A model generated the notes under the pieces. That model was not told the DNA's origin, ran no database searches, and saw only the letters and a program-made list of their open reading frames with translations. From Lunatibacter salilacus (GTDB lineage Bacteria > Bacteroidota > Bacteroidia > Cytophagales > Cyclobacteriaceae), in the NCBI RefSeq assembly GCF_009797935.1, contig NZ_VOLC01000003.1, positions 391,991 through 455,990 on the forward strand: a DNA stretch of 64,000 nt. Reading direction: 5' to 3'. A program made the translations under genes and the position numbers. Of this stretch, positions 27,586-36,653 are shown piece after piece; the stretch's first letter is position 1; the number at the start of each line of letters is the position of its first letter.

Positions 27586-27875
27586 ATAGAACCACAGAGG
27601 AGTACACGGAGGTAAAACAGAGTACACAGAGAAATTTCTAAAAAAACGCTGTGCACTTTGTGCCTTCTTTGTGTCCCTCGTGTTCTTCTTCTAAAATAGA
27701 ACCACAAAGGACACGGAGGTTTCACAGAGGGCACAGAGGTATTTTAAAAAAAAACTTTGTGCTTTTAGGGGTTTTTTAGGGGAACCACAGAGGAACACAG
27801 GGGTAAGGTAGGAGGACACGGAGAAATTTCTAAAAAAACTCTGGGCTCTTTGTGCCCTTCGGGGTCTTTTTAGCT
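27586..27875. repeat. REP-like cluster of three inverted-arm units
   Basis: Three imperfect copies (about 27586-27695, 27696-27780, 27781-27875) each begin with (ATAGA)ACCACAGAGGA-like sequence, continue through ACACGGAGG and end in the complementary arm (CTTTGTGCC, GTGTCCCTCGTG). The arms can pair into long imperfect hairpins, and A-rich loops (AAATTTCTAAAAAAA) sit between them. This A/C-rich then G/T-rich pattern is a well-known style of interspersed repeat in Bacteroidota intergenic DNA. Nothing codes here; it fills most of the 534-base gap between the Dabb gene and the transporter (27436-27969). Confidence 0.8.
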
Positions 27876-27969
27876 AGAATCAGAATTGATTTCATGATTG
27901 ATGGCGCCGGGTTTTTCTTTCCCGCTTTATTTTTTTGCTCTATATTGATATTTCCAATTCACCTAAACA

Positions 27970-28971
27970 CTACTGATTGCCTGCTACAATAATTAAAATC
28001 AATCCGGCCAGAAATAAGCCAAACATGGCTGCAATTAAACCGTTGGTCCCTTTTGGAGCAAACTTAAATTCTTTCCAGATAAATACTCCCCAGAAGGCAG
28101 CTACCATAGTTGCTCCCTGTCCGAGACCATAGGAGATAGCCGGTCCGGCCTGTTCTGCAGCGATGATGCTGAAAGACATCCCGACACACCAGATGACTCC
28201 ACCTAATATGCCCACCAAATGGATGCTTGGTTTACCAGCAAAATACATTCGGTAACTCACAGGGTCGCCTTCCACAGGCTTACGCATCAGGATGGTGTTG
28301 AACAGAAAATTACTGACTAGGATGCCCAATGCAAATACGAAAACAGCCGAATAGGGCGTAAATTTGCCAGAGGTGGGGTTTTGAAAGTTCAAGGACATGG
28401 ACTGTTGCACAAAAAAGTAAAACAGGGACATTAATAATCCACCAAGCAATGCCAGTCGGAGACCTTTTGAGGGAGGTTTTTGATTCTGATTGCTAAGTTT
28501 TCGGTAAGCCAAGGCATCAAGTACGATGGCAACGGTTACCAAACCAACACCTGCAAAAAGAAAAACAGGGTCACCCTGCTGCTCGGAAAAGTAATTGATT
28601 AAAACTCCCAATACCAAAGCTAACCCTATGCCTACCGGAAATGCAACGGCCATGCCGGCAATGGCGATAGCAGCTACAATTAAAATATTGGCCAAGTTAA
28701 AAATAACCCCTCCCAAAAAAGCCTTGAGATAGCTGGTCAGTTCGGCTTGTTGTAAATCCGCTACAAAGGACCTTCCTCCAGAACCGTTACTACCCAATGT
28801 AAATCCAAAAACCAGAGAAAGTAAGACAATACCGATTACATAATCCCAGTAAAAAAGTTCAAACCTCCATGTCGAGGCAGCTAATTTTTGGGTATTGGCC
28901 CAAGATCCCCAGCAAAGCATTGTAATGAAGCAGAAGATAACAGCCAATGAGTAAGATTCTATGATATACAT
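27970..28971 (-). CDS. Ureide-permease/GRP-like transporter (DMT superfamily)
   Basis: 333 residues with about ten membrane helices and almost no soluble part. The opening MYIIESYSLAVIFCFITMLC, the FYWDYVIG pair, GFTLGSNGSGG and the GGVIFNLANILIVAAI helix follow the pattern I recall for plant ureide permeases and their bacterial relatives; the closest other fold relatives are RhaT/GRP sugar:proton symporters. The next gene upstream is ribokinase, so import of ribose or of a ribose-containing compound (nucleoside, ureide) is a reasonable guess. The gap to ribokinase is 104 bases and holds a perfect palindrome. Transporter class firm, substrate uncertain. Confidence 0.8.
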   Translation of the reverse strand: MYIIESYSLAVIFCFITMLCWGSWANTQKLAASTWRFELFYWDYVIGIVLLSLVFGFTLGSNGSGGRSFVADLQQAELTSYLKAFLGGVIFNLANILIVAAIAIAGMAVAFPVGIGLALVLGVLINYFSEQQGDPVFLFAGVGLVTVAIVLDALAYRKLSNQNQKPPSKGLRLALLGGLLMSLFYFFVQQSMSLNFQNPTSGKFTPYSAVFVFALGILVSNFLFNTILMRKPVEGDPVSYRMYFAGKPSIHLVGILGGVIWCVGMSFSIIAAEQAGPAISYGLGQGATMVAAFWGVFIWKEFKFAPKGTNGLIAAMFGLFLAGLILIIVAGNQ

Positions 28972-29016
28972 GGTGAAAAGTTCAGTTAGCGTTGGGGATT
29001 AAATCTTTTAAGAAAA

Positions 29017-29032
29017 TATAAGTTAACTTATA
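29017..29032. promoter_or_regulatory. 16-bp perfect palindrome between ribokinase and transporter
   Basis: TATAAGTTAACTTATA is fully self-complementary. It lies 45 bases upstream of the transporter start, a usual operator position for a dimeric regulator. No regulator gene is adjacent. Confidence 0.4.
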
Positions 29033-29075
29033 GGAATTCAGATGTCAAATATTAAAGGAGGCTGAATTGGTTAAT

Positions 29076-29996
29076 TTAGCCATAACGTTCAACTACCGCT
29101 TGCCGGAGTGGGATGGAAGCTTGCGCTCCCATTTGAGTCACAGAAAGTGCTGCGGCCCGATTGGCAAATGTTACCGCTGTCACCCAATCCATTCCTTCCG
29201 CTAAAGCCACCGCCAGTCCGCCATTGAATGTGTCTCCCGCAGCAGTACTGTCGACTGCGTCGACCTTTGGTGCAGGTATTATTTGGTGGAGATCCTTCGA
29301 ATGCAGATAGGCACCGGCCGCACCTAAAGTAATCACCACATTCTGTACGCCTAACGAAATCAATTTCTCCGCGGCTTTTTTGGCACTCGTTTCATCGGTG
29401 ACCTTAATACCAGTGATTTGTGTTGTTTCCGTTTCATTGGGTGTGATTGCATAGACATACGGATATAGTTCCATAGGCAACACCGCCGCGGGGGCAGGAT
29501 TTAGAATTACTTTTTTGCCCTGTTGGAATGCGGACTTTGCCGCAAATAAGACTGATTCCATGGGTATTTCCAGCTGCATAAGTAGGATTTCGCAGCTTTG
29601 AATCAAAGGCAAATGCCTTGCTAACTCGTCAGGAGTTAAGGACATATTTGCGCCGGATGCTACAACAATTGTATTTTCGCCGTTTTTATCCACAGTAATA
29701 AGTGCGACTCCGGAAGGTAGGGAGGGATGCTTGTGCAGACCCTGGGTGTCAATGCCTTCCTTTTGGAGATGTTGACACGTTTCCTGTCCAAAAATATCAT
29801 CACCCACTCGGGAGATAAAAGTGACATTTCCCCCCAATCGTGCGGCGGCTACGGCCTGATTAGCACCTTTTCCACCCGGGTTCATAAGGAATTTTCCGCC
29901 AAGGATAGTTTCACCCGGGGATGGGAAATGGTCAGCAAGAATTACCATATCCGTATTGGCACTTCCAACCACCGTAATATTACCAGGTTTTGTCAT
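29076..29996 (-). CDS. rbsK: Ribokinase
   Basis: Phosphorylates D-ribose to ribose-5-phosphate; 306 residues, pfkB fold. Family signatures are present: GSANTDMVI near the start, the first PfkB motif GGKGANQAVAAARLGGNV (about 42-58), and the second motif DSTAAGDTFNGGLAVAL near residue 250 with the catalytic Asp in AAGD. The segment ITPNETE and the NPAPA stretch are also typical of ribokinases, more than of fructokinases. It is followed by the ureide-permease-like transporter on the same strand. The ATG at 29996 gives the normal N terminus just ahead of the first beta strand. Confidence 0.9.
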   Translation of the reverse strand: MTKPGNITVVGSANTDMVILADHFPSPGETILGGKFLMNPGGKGANQAVAAARLGGNVTFISRVGDDIFGQETCQHLQKEGIDTQGLHKHPSLPSGVALITVDKNGENTIVVASGANMSLTPDELARHLPLIQSCEILLMQLEIPMESVLFAAKSAFQQGKKVILNPAPAAVLPMELYPYVYAITPNETETTQITGIKVTDETSAKKAAEKLISLGVQNVVITLGAAGAYLHSKDLHQIIPAPKVDAVDSTAAGDTFNGGLAVALAEGMDWVTAVTFANRAAALSVTQMGAQASIPLRQAVVERYG

Positions 29997-30176
29997 AGTT
30001 AGGTTTATTTGAAGTCAATGTACGTAATATTTCTAAAAATCTCCTAAACCAGTTTTACCGATAGGAGTTTGATCAACATTTTTTATGAAAAGTCTGATTT
30101 GTCCGGCTAACCCCATTTAGTTACTCAATTCCCGGGATAGGTAAATACTTGAGTGCTAGCAAGATTAAAGAATTTA

Positions 30177-30316
30177 TAGTAATACCATAAATCCGCAGCA
30201 TTTTCCTATAGCTAAGTGATCCTTATGATGCAAAACCTTCCAGGTTTCACCCGTTTAATAGTAACAACTTGCTGATCAACAAAAGCTGGAAGGTTTACGC
30301 ATATAAGGTATTACTA
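30177..30316. repeat. 140-bp imperfect palindromic element
   Basis: The ends are exact inverted repeats (TAGTAATACC at 30177-30186, GGTATTACTA at 30307-30316). A nested 11-bp perfect pair (AAACCTTCCAG at 30233-30243, CTGGAAGGTTT at 30286-30296) and a CCTTAT/ATAAGG pair lie inside. It is the main content of the 326-base gap after the rluF stop (minus strand, 7 bases away) and before ribokinase. It could be a small non-autonomous element (MITE-like) or a large terminator hairpin; the rest of the gap shows nothing. Confidence 0.6.
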
Positions 30317-30322
30317 AGCAGG

Positions 30323-31039
30323 TTAAACGGTCTTTTTAGAGGAGATCAAAAGGGATTGGATTTCCGCCAATTCTTCGGGCCTTAAGTCACGCCATTTTCC
30401 CACCGGCATGTCCATTGCAATATTCATGATGCGGATGCGTTTCAGCTTGACCACTTCATAGCCCAAATAGGCACACATTCTGCGAATTTGACGGTTCAAC
30501 CCCTGAGTGAGCACGATATTAAAGCTTTTTTTCCCTAATTGCCGGACTACGCAGGGAGTGGTAATGGTATTCAAAATGGGTATCCCTTCACTCATTTTCT
30601 TTACAAAATCAGGATCTAGGGGACGGTTTACCGTTACCACATATTCTTTCTCATGATTATTTCCTGCTCTGAGAATTTTATTGACAATATCTCCATCGCT
30701 AGTCAGCAGGATAAGCCCCTCACTGGGCTTGTCCAGCCGGCCAATGTGGAAAATGCGTCTTGGATGGTTAATAAAATCGATGATATTGTCTTTTTCGTTT
30801 TCGGTGTCAGTGGTACAAACAATTCCTACTGGCTTATTTAAGGCCAAATAAACATGGTCTTCCTTTGGTTCACGGATTGGCTTGCCGTCTACAGTCACCC
30901 GATCCTCATCGGAAATCTTCGTTCCCATTTCGGGTATTTGCCCGTTAATCATGACCCTGCCTTCCGCTATCAGACGGTCGGCCTCCCTTCTGGAGCAGTA
31001 ACCTACTTCACTCAGATACTTATTGATTCGGGTAGCCAT
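30323..31039 (-). CDS. rluF: 23S rRNA pseudouridine synthase RluF-type
   Basis: 238 residues from the ATG at 31039 (MATRINKYLSEVGYCSRREA); a longer frame to 31072 would overlap the hydrolase stop and is not needed. An S4 RNA-binding domain (about 4-60) comes first, then the RsuA-type catalytic domain with GRLDKPSEGLILLTSDGD, which carries the catalytic Asp, and the RluF-like NKILRAGNNHEKEYVVTV, GLNRQIRRMCAYLGYEVVKL and RIRIMNI segments. Those segments closely follow E. coli RluF, which modifies U2604 of 23S rRNA; RluB/RluE relatives cannot be fully excluded. It is 11 bases downstream of the alpha/beta hydrolase and probably co-transcribed. Confidence 0.88.
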   Translation of the reverse strand: MATRINKYLSEVGYCSRREADRLIAEGRVMINGQIPEMGTKISDEDRVTVDGKPIREPKEDHVYLALNKPVGIVCTTDTENEKDNIIDFINHPRRIFHIGRLDKPSEGLILLTSDGDIVNKILRAGNNHEKEYVVTVNRPLDPDFVKKMSEGIPILNTITTPCVVRQLGKKSFNIVLTQGLNRQIRRMCAYLGYEVVKLKRIRIMNIAMDMPVGKWRDLRPEELAEIQSLLISSKKTV

Positions 31040-31050
31040 GATTTGTAAAT

Positions 31051-32475
31051 TTAATCTAGTTCGTTTATCCAAGCCCCAATGTCCTCCATGACTTTCGGGC
31101 TAAAGGTTTCTTCAATTTCCCCATACTCGGATACAGCTCCAGTTGTGGAAGTCTGAAAGAGGTGGTTGAGATTGGGATAAGTCTTTATTATCCGGCCTGT
31201 GCTGTTGCCGGATAGGTCCTCCAAGGCACGATGGTTCAAAGATGCATTTACCTGAGTGTCTTTCCCTCCAAAGCCAGCCCATACCGGTACGCTGATTTTT
31301 TCAATCATTTGCGAAGGTTCTGTTTTTATAAAGACAAAAAACCATGGGTCCAGCAATTGTTGGTAGGCACTGACCTGTTGTTCTATATGTTTTGTCAATT
31401 CATCTCCGGATAGACCCATTTCTTTGCCTTTCATTTCTACAAATGATGCCATGGCTGCTTTGGCCTTTTCTTCGTCTGGTGAATTTTTAACTACCTTAAA
31501 GAGTTCCCGGTTGTATTCAGACTGCTCTCTCGCCAGATCTTCATCTCCGCTGCTGGCGATGATGACATCGAATGCCTGCTGTGCCATCAGCTCATTAATG
31601 GGCACTACCGGTGGAGCAAGAGCTACAAGAAAATTTGGCAGCTCCGAACCCGCCGCTCCCAGAATCCAGGCAATCAATCCTCCTTCACTATGTCCCATAA
31701 TGCCGATTTTGTCTTTTTGGACAAATTCATATCCCTGCAAGCGCTGCATTGCAGCGTGAGAATCACTAGCGAAATCATAACTGGTAATTCCTTTAAAGGT
31801 GCCTTCAGATTCTCCCACACCCCGCTCATCGTAACGAAGGACTACGATGCCTTTTCTGGTAAGGTAGTCGGCCAACACCCAAAAAGGCTTATGGCCAAAG
31901 ATCTCACTATCCCTATTTTGAGGTCCGGAGCCCGAAACCAACACTACTGCAGGAAAGGGCCCCTGACCAGAGGGCTTGGTAATAGTTCCCTTCAACGCAA
32001 ATCCTTCAGGTCCGTTAATAAAGGTGGTTTGGATGATTTCATAAGGGAACGGGCCGATAGGCTCTTGTGGTCTGTTCAGCTCTATGGTCTCTTCTTTGGT
32101 CATTTCGATTTTAACCAAGGATAGGGGAAGACTTAAGCCCGCCTGCATAAATTGACCTTGAAATGCGTCTCCTTGATAAATCCCCTCAAAAGCAGCCTGC
32201 AGTTGCTTCATTTCCATCGTGAGGAGTTGGCCATCATATAGCACCTTGGATACCGGAATATCTTTGGCTTGTTGGCTGGGGCTGTCCATAGTGGTTTTCC
32301 ACCCATCTCCATCAGGTTGGAAGTGAAAGATCAAAGGTAACTTCTGTAATCCCACGTCCAACTCACCCTTCCAACTCCCGGTAAGGTCTTGTTGGGCAAA
32401 AGCAATAGGGGTTAGAAAAATGCAAACGAGAATAAAACCTACAAGGAGAGAAAGGGTGCGTTGAATAGTTGTCAT
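31051..32475 (-). CDS. Secreted alpha/beta hydrolase (serine esterase/peptidase-like)
   Basis: 474 residues. Signal peptide (1-27, ending AFAQ), then a beta-rich domain of about 100 residues (DLTGSWKGELDVGLQKLPLI), then an alpha/beta hydrolase. Visible are the oxyanion strand VLVSGSGPQNRD, LRYDERGVGES, the nucleophile elbow GHSEGG, and near the C terminus the Asp in GGKDTQV and His in NLNHLFQ. This combination is common in Bacteroidota and is usually called alpha/beta hydrolase; specificity (ester or peptide) is unknown. It lies 133 bases downstream of smc on the same strand and shares a transcript with rluF. Confidence 0.9.
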   Translation of the reverse strand: MTTIQRTLSLLVGFILVCIFLTPIAFAQQDLTGSWKGELDVGLQKLPLIFHFQPDGDGWKTTMDSPSQQAKDIPVSKVLYDGQLLTMEMKQLQAAFEGIYQGDAFQGQFMQAGLSLPLSLVKIEMTKEETIELNRPQEPIGPFPYEIIQTTFINGPEGFALKGTITKPSGQGPFPAVVLVSGSGPQNRDSEIFGHKPFWVLADYLTRKGIVVLRYDERGVGESEGTFKGITSYDFASDSHAAMQRLQGYEFVQKDKIGIMGHSEGGLIAWILGAAGSELPNFLVALAPPVVPINELMAQQAFDVIIASSGDEDLAREQSEYNRELFKVVKNSPDEEKAKAAMASFVEMKGKEMGLSGDELTKHIEQQVSAYQQLLDPWFFVFIKTEPSQMIEKISVPVWAGFGGKDTQVNASLNHRALEDLSGNSTGRIIKTYPNLNHLFQTSTTGAVSEYGEIEETFSPKVMEDIGAWINELD

Positions 32476-32608
32476 GTTCTAATTTAAGTAGGATACATTT
32501 TTAATTCTTGAAATAGGCATCAAGGAAGACTCCTATTACGGAAAGCTATTATACTCAAAATCCCTGCCTTTTGTTGATTTTACAATTTCCGGGTTAGTGG
32601 ATCTTTGA

Positions 32609-35600
32609 TTACCCGTCGCCTTCATCGACCAATTCTCTCAAATCTACGGGTACCACGCGTGAAACTCCGGCTTCTATCATAGTGATTCCGTAAATAATAT
32701 CCGTACTGGCCATAGTCCGTTTGTTATGAGTCACAATGATAAATTGTGACTCACCAGAGAATGTCTGAATAATCTGGTTGAATTTGTCAATGTTCGCATC
32801 ATCAAGAGGGGCGTCCACTTCATCAAAAATACAAAAAGGTGCCGGTTTTAACAGATAAATGGAAAACAATAGCGAAGTAGCCGTCAACGTCTTCTCCCCA
32901 CCGGATAGTTGATTGATGGTAAGTGGGCGTTTACCTTTTGGTTTTGCGATAATTTCAATGGCACTTTCAAGCGGATTGTCGGGATCCAAAAGCCGAAGGT
33001 CACAATCATCTTCAGCGGTAAACAGTGAACGGAAAACGTTGACAAAATTGGCTTTGATCTTACCAAAAGCATCCAGGAATGTTTCCTTGGCGACTGTGTC
33101 AATCTCCTTAATGGTTTCCATCAGGGAGTTTTTGGCATTGATTAGGTCGTCTCTTTGGGCAATGATGAATGTATGGCGCTCCTTGATTTCGTCATAGGCT
33201 TCCATAGCCATCGGATTGATGGGGCCTATACGTTCCAATCTTTCCTTAGCCTTGTTTACTTCCTCCCTTATAGTTGCCTCTGATTTCTCCAGATAGGCTG
33301 GATCCACTTCAGGTGCCTCTTCCATCAGTTTTTCCAAATCAATCTCAAATTCAACACTCAGTCGTTCTTTGATACCGTTCATGCGAAGCTTGAGCTCATT
33401 AAGTGAGTTTTGAAGCTCCATTATGATTGTGTCGATGGTATTGAGGGTGCGTTGGTTATCCCTAATGCCTTTGTCGATTTGGTCGATGGAACCCCTATGG
33501 GCATAATATTCCTTTTCTGCTTCTCCTACACCTGCTTCAATGCGATCCTTTTCGGCATACAGCTCAATAAGCTCATCATCTTTGAGTTCGTTATTATCTA
33601 TCAGATTACGGATTTCCTGGTCAATCTGACCCAGTTCGGTCTGTGCTTTAAAAATCCGTTCTTTACTTCCTTCAAAATTGTCTTTCTTAAAAGTTATTTC
33701 CTGGGAGATAGCAGCAGTTTTGTTCATCTGTTGATGATACTGTATATTCTCCTCATTGTAATTCTGAGAATGTTTTGAAACTTCCTCAGAGTCTTCTTGA
33801 AGTGTTTCATTCAGTTCAGCAAGTGAACTTTCCACATCACTGAATTCATTTTTTTCAGCCGCAAGTTCAGGATCAATATGGGATACCTCTTCGTTTAGGC
33901 GATCTATGCGGTCGAGTATATCTTCCTTTTTATTGGCGTTTGAAGAGAGCATTTCGCTCAATTGTTCTTTCTTGGTCTTTACGGAAACCCACTCCTGATT
34001 GATTTCATTAATTTCCTGCTGCAACGCTTCCACCTCCTTTTTGAAACTTATCTCCTTCAATTTAGACAGTTCGCTCAGGTTTCGGTCCAGATTGGAGCGT
34101 ATTCCACTGATTTTTCGGTTGAGTTCCTTGATTTCTTTTTCAAGTTTTTCCAGATTTTTGGCCCTGCCTATCCGTTTCCCTTCAAAAAGGCCCACAGATC
34201 CCCCGGAGATACTGAATTTCCGTTTGATATATTTTGCGTTTTCTGTGATGAAAATGGCGTCCTCATCCGCAGGGATATCCGTTACACCGCCTTTGACAAT
34301 ATATACGTCATCCAGGATATAGGTGATTAGCCTCGCGTATTTTTCATCAAACTCAATGATCTCAGTAGCTGGAACAGCATTTGCAAAAATCTTGTTATGG
34401 GCTGGCTTAAATTTCCCAAACTGTTCCAATACAAAGAAATTGGCTTTGCCCTTTGCCGCATCGCTTAACAAATTAATAGCTGCCACAGCCTCCTGCAATG
34501 TGTCCACGACGTAATAGTTCATGTACCCCTCCAGGAAATTCTCTATGGTGACCCGGTATTTCTCCTCTGTGGTAAGAATATCCGAAAGGAGTGGAATATC
34601 CTTTCCCCAATTTGATTGTTTGCGCAAAAACTTGATGGCCTCAGGGAATCCTTCCAAGTTTTCAACCAGCGACTTGGTAAGATTGTATTCATTCTGTCTG
34701 GCATCAACCTTCCTGCTAAGCTGAGTAAGTTCCTCGCGGATGATCTCGCCTGTATGCGAAGTCTCCTCCAATTTTGCCAAGTGTGATTCCTCCTTGCCTT
34801 TAATCTGCGAAAGCGAAACCATTTTGGAATCCAGTGTTTCCCTTATCTCCAGTAATTTGTCTTCAAAATCCGCCAGACTTTCCTCCTGACTGTGGTCGTC
34901 GGAAGCCGTTTTTTCCAACTCCTGCTTCAATGATGACAGTTGAATTTGCTTGATCTCCAAGGATTTGGATAGTTGATAGATCTTGTCCCGTTTTAGCGCA
35001 AATTGACTGTTGAGTACCTTTTGCCTTTCTTGGGTGGCTGTATAGGCTTGTTTTTTGTCTTCATACACAAGCTTTAGGTCCTTCAATTGCATCTCTTTCT
35101 CAGCTAGAAGTTTTTCGGCTACTGATTTTTCCTGTTCAAGAGACTGTATGCTAAAGCTTGCCCTTTCATTGCTTTTCCGATCCTGGAGGAGTTGCTCTCT
35201 TAGATCTTGAGCACGGTTTTCCAGAAAACGAAGCCGCTCATTTTTGATTTTTTTGTCACTTTCAAACTGGCGGATTTTATTTACGTGATCGTTTAGTGAT
35301 TTTTGGCGGGAGGACAATACTTTCTCCCGATGGATCAAATCAGCTTTTTGCTTTTCTAACACAGCTTCTTTTTCAGAGACCTGGGTTTGAAGGCTCAGTT
35401 TCTTGTCATTTTCCGCTTGGATCCTCCGGCTCAGTTCCATCAGGGTTTCACGCTGATCCGCCACACTTTTCTTCGCCAAGGCAATGCTGGCTGTTTTATA
35501 TTCCTTTTTGATCTCGAAGTACCTTGCTGTTTGCTTGGCTTGTTTTTCGAGGGATTTGAGATTCTTGTCTATTTCATACAACAAATCCTCGACCCGGGCA

Positions 35601-36163
35601 AGGTCAGCGTCCGTACCTTCCAATTTCCTCAACGTTTCCTTTTTGCGGTTTTTGAATTTGGAAATTCCAGCTGCCTCCTCAAAAAGCTCCCGGCGGGAGT
35701 TGTTTTTGTCATTAAGCAACTCATCGATCATTTTCAACTCGATGATAGCATAGCTATTCGAATTGATCCCAGTGTCCATAAAGAGGTTGGTGATATCTTT
35801 CAGACGGCAGGCAATTCCGTTGAGGAGGTATTCGCTCTCTCCAGACCGATAGTATCTCCGACTGATCGTGACATGGGTGTATTCGGTGGGCAATAGATTT
35901 TTTGTGTTTTCAAATGTCAGAGAAACTTCCGCCATATTCAGCGGTTTTCTGGATTTGGTCCCATTGAAAATCACGTTTTCCATTTTGTCGGAGCGGAGCA
36001 TGCGTGTTTTTTGTTCTCCCAATACCCACCTGATTGCATCCACTACATTTGACTTTCCACAGCCATTTGGACCTACAATCCCAGTAATGCCTTTGTCAAA
36101 GTGAATGGCCACTTTGTCACCAAAACTTTTAAATCCTCTTATTTCCAGTTTCGAAAGCTGCAT
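32609..36163 (-). CDS. smc: Chromosome segregation protein SMC
   Basis: Condensin ATPase that organises the chromosome, 1184 residues. Residues 31-38 are the Walker A (GPNGCGKS). Two long coiled coils (about 170-505 and 680-1000) flank the hinge domain (about 515-650, with LLSDILTTEEKY and a TNxxxxF-like LEQFGKFK region). The C-terminal head has the signature LSGGEKTLTATSLLFSIY, Walker B PFCIFDEVDAPLDD and the switch His in VTHNKRTM. Complete and standard for the family. Kleisin partners (ScpA/ScpB) are not in this window. The start codon is 14 bases after a plausible transcription start. Confidence 0.96.
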   Translation of the reverse strand: MQLSKLEIRGFKSFGDKVAIHFDKGITGIVGPNGCGKSNVVDAIRWVLGEQKTRMLRSDKMENVIFNGTKSRKPLNMAEVSLTFENTKNLLPTEYTHVTISRRYYRSGESEYLLNGIACRLKDITNLFMDTGINSNSYAIIELKMIDELLNDKNNSRRELFEEAAGISKFKNRKKETLRKLEGTDADLARVEDLLYEIDKNLKSLEKQAKQTARYFEIKKEYKTASIALAKKSVADQRETLMELSRRIQAENDKKLSLQTQVSEKEAVLEKQKADLIHREKVLSSRQKSLNDHVNKIRQFESDKKIKNERLRFLENRAQDLREQLLQDRKSNERASFSIQSLEQEKSVAEKLLAEKEMQLKDLKLVYEDKKQAYTATQERQKVLNSQFALKRDKIYQLSKSLEIKQIQLSSLKQELEKTASDDHSQEESLADFEDKLLEIRETLDSKMVSLSQIKGKEESHLAKLEETSHTGEIIREELTQLSRKVDARQNEYNLTKSLVENLEGFPEAIKFLRKQSNWGKDIPLLSDILTTEEKYRVTIENFLEGYMNYYVVDTLQEAVAAINLLSDAAKGKANFFVLEQFGKFKPAHNKIFANAVPATEIIEFDEKYARLITYILDDVYIVKGGVTDIPADEDAIFITENAKYIKRKFSISGGSVGLFEGKRIGRAKNLEKLEKEIKELNRKISGIRSNLDRNLSELSKLKEISFKKEVEALQQEINEINQEWVSVKTKKEQLSEMLSSNANKKEDILDRIDRLNEEVSHIDPELAAEKNEFSDVESSLAELNETLQEDSEEVSKHSQNYNEENIQYHQQMNKTAAISQEITFKKDNFEGSKERIFKAQTELGQIDQEIRNLIDNNELKDDELIELYAEKDRIEAGVGEAEKEYYAHRGSIDQIDKGIRDNQRTLNTIDTIIMELQNSLNELKLRMNGIKERLSVEFEIDLEKLMEEAPEVDPAYLEKSEATIREEVNKAKERLERIGPINPMAMEAYDEIKERHTFIIAQRDDLINAKNSLMETIKEIDTVAKETFLDAFGKIKANFVNVFRSLFTAEDDCDLRLLDPDNPLESAIEIIAKPKGKRPLTINQLSGGEKTLTATSLLFSIYLLKPAPFCIFDEVDAPLDDANIDKFNQIIQTFSGESQFIIVTHNKRTMASTDIIYGITMIEAGVSRVVPVDLRELVDEGDG

Positions 36164-36183
36164 GACTGTTAAATTAATCCTAG

Positions 36184-36214
36184 CAAAATTAATCAGTTCA
36201 TCCCAATAAGCAAG
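36184..36214 (-). promoter_or_regulatory. Candidate smc promoter
   Basis: Minus-strand TAATTTTG (36184-36191) fits TAnnTTTG, with CTTG (36211-36214) 19 bases upstream. The same TAATTTTG occurs again at 36385-36392. Motif evidence only. Confidence 0.35.
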
Positions 36215-36498
36215 GATTGAAAGCCGGTACCCATAACGAAGTTTGACCCCAAACGGGGGAAAGTGTTGTTGATAGAAAGAAAGAACACTTTGAGTTTTCC
36301 TATTGTTTTAATTTTTATTTGAATAATTATAAAATTGGGTATAAATTTAGGATGTTTTTTTGTGAAATAACAGATGCATTTTAGCAAAATTAAGTGTAAT
36401 TGGTGATAAAAAGGTTTAGTGGTTCAAATTGAACAGGTGATATAGTTTACCTTGGAAATGTGTTCTTTTTTGAATTTTGGCAATTGAAGTATTTCATT

Positions 36499-36526
36499 TT
36501 TGTCAATGACAGATTAAATAAATTTG
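36499..36526 (+). promoter_or_regulatory. Candidate bactofilin promoter
   Basis: TTTG (36499-36502), 16 bases, then TAAATTTG (36519-36526), a full match to the TAnnTTTG box. The spacer is a little short for the consensus. It would leave a 5' UTR of about 120 bases. Confidence 0.4.
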
Positions 36527-36653
36527 AGTTAACAAAATTATTTTGATTATTGGATTTTTAGCAGTTAATTGAGGGTATGATAAGCGCCGATACCTTTTTG
36601 GGGATTTTTGAAAAGGGATTTTTACGGTAAATAAATTAATTTATCGAGTTACC

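Larger units (their letters stand above)
36164..36653. other. Divergent regulatory gap between smc and bactofilin
   Basis: 490 very AT-rich bases with promoter-like boxes on both strands and no coding signal; the minus-strand 64-codon ORF at 36193-36387 looks random. Confidence 0.5.

Noticed and set aside
27546..27734. 62-codon minus-strand ORF
   Set aside because: It lies in the REP-like repeat cluster and its translation is low-complexity Cys/Leu/Arg, as expected from repeats.
36193..36387. 64-codon minus-strand ORF upstream of smc
   Set aside because: It occupies the smc promoter region and its Ile/Phe/Lys-rich translation is what AT-rich DNA gives by chance.
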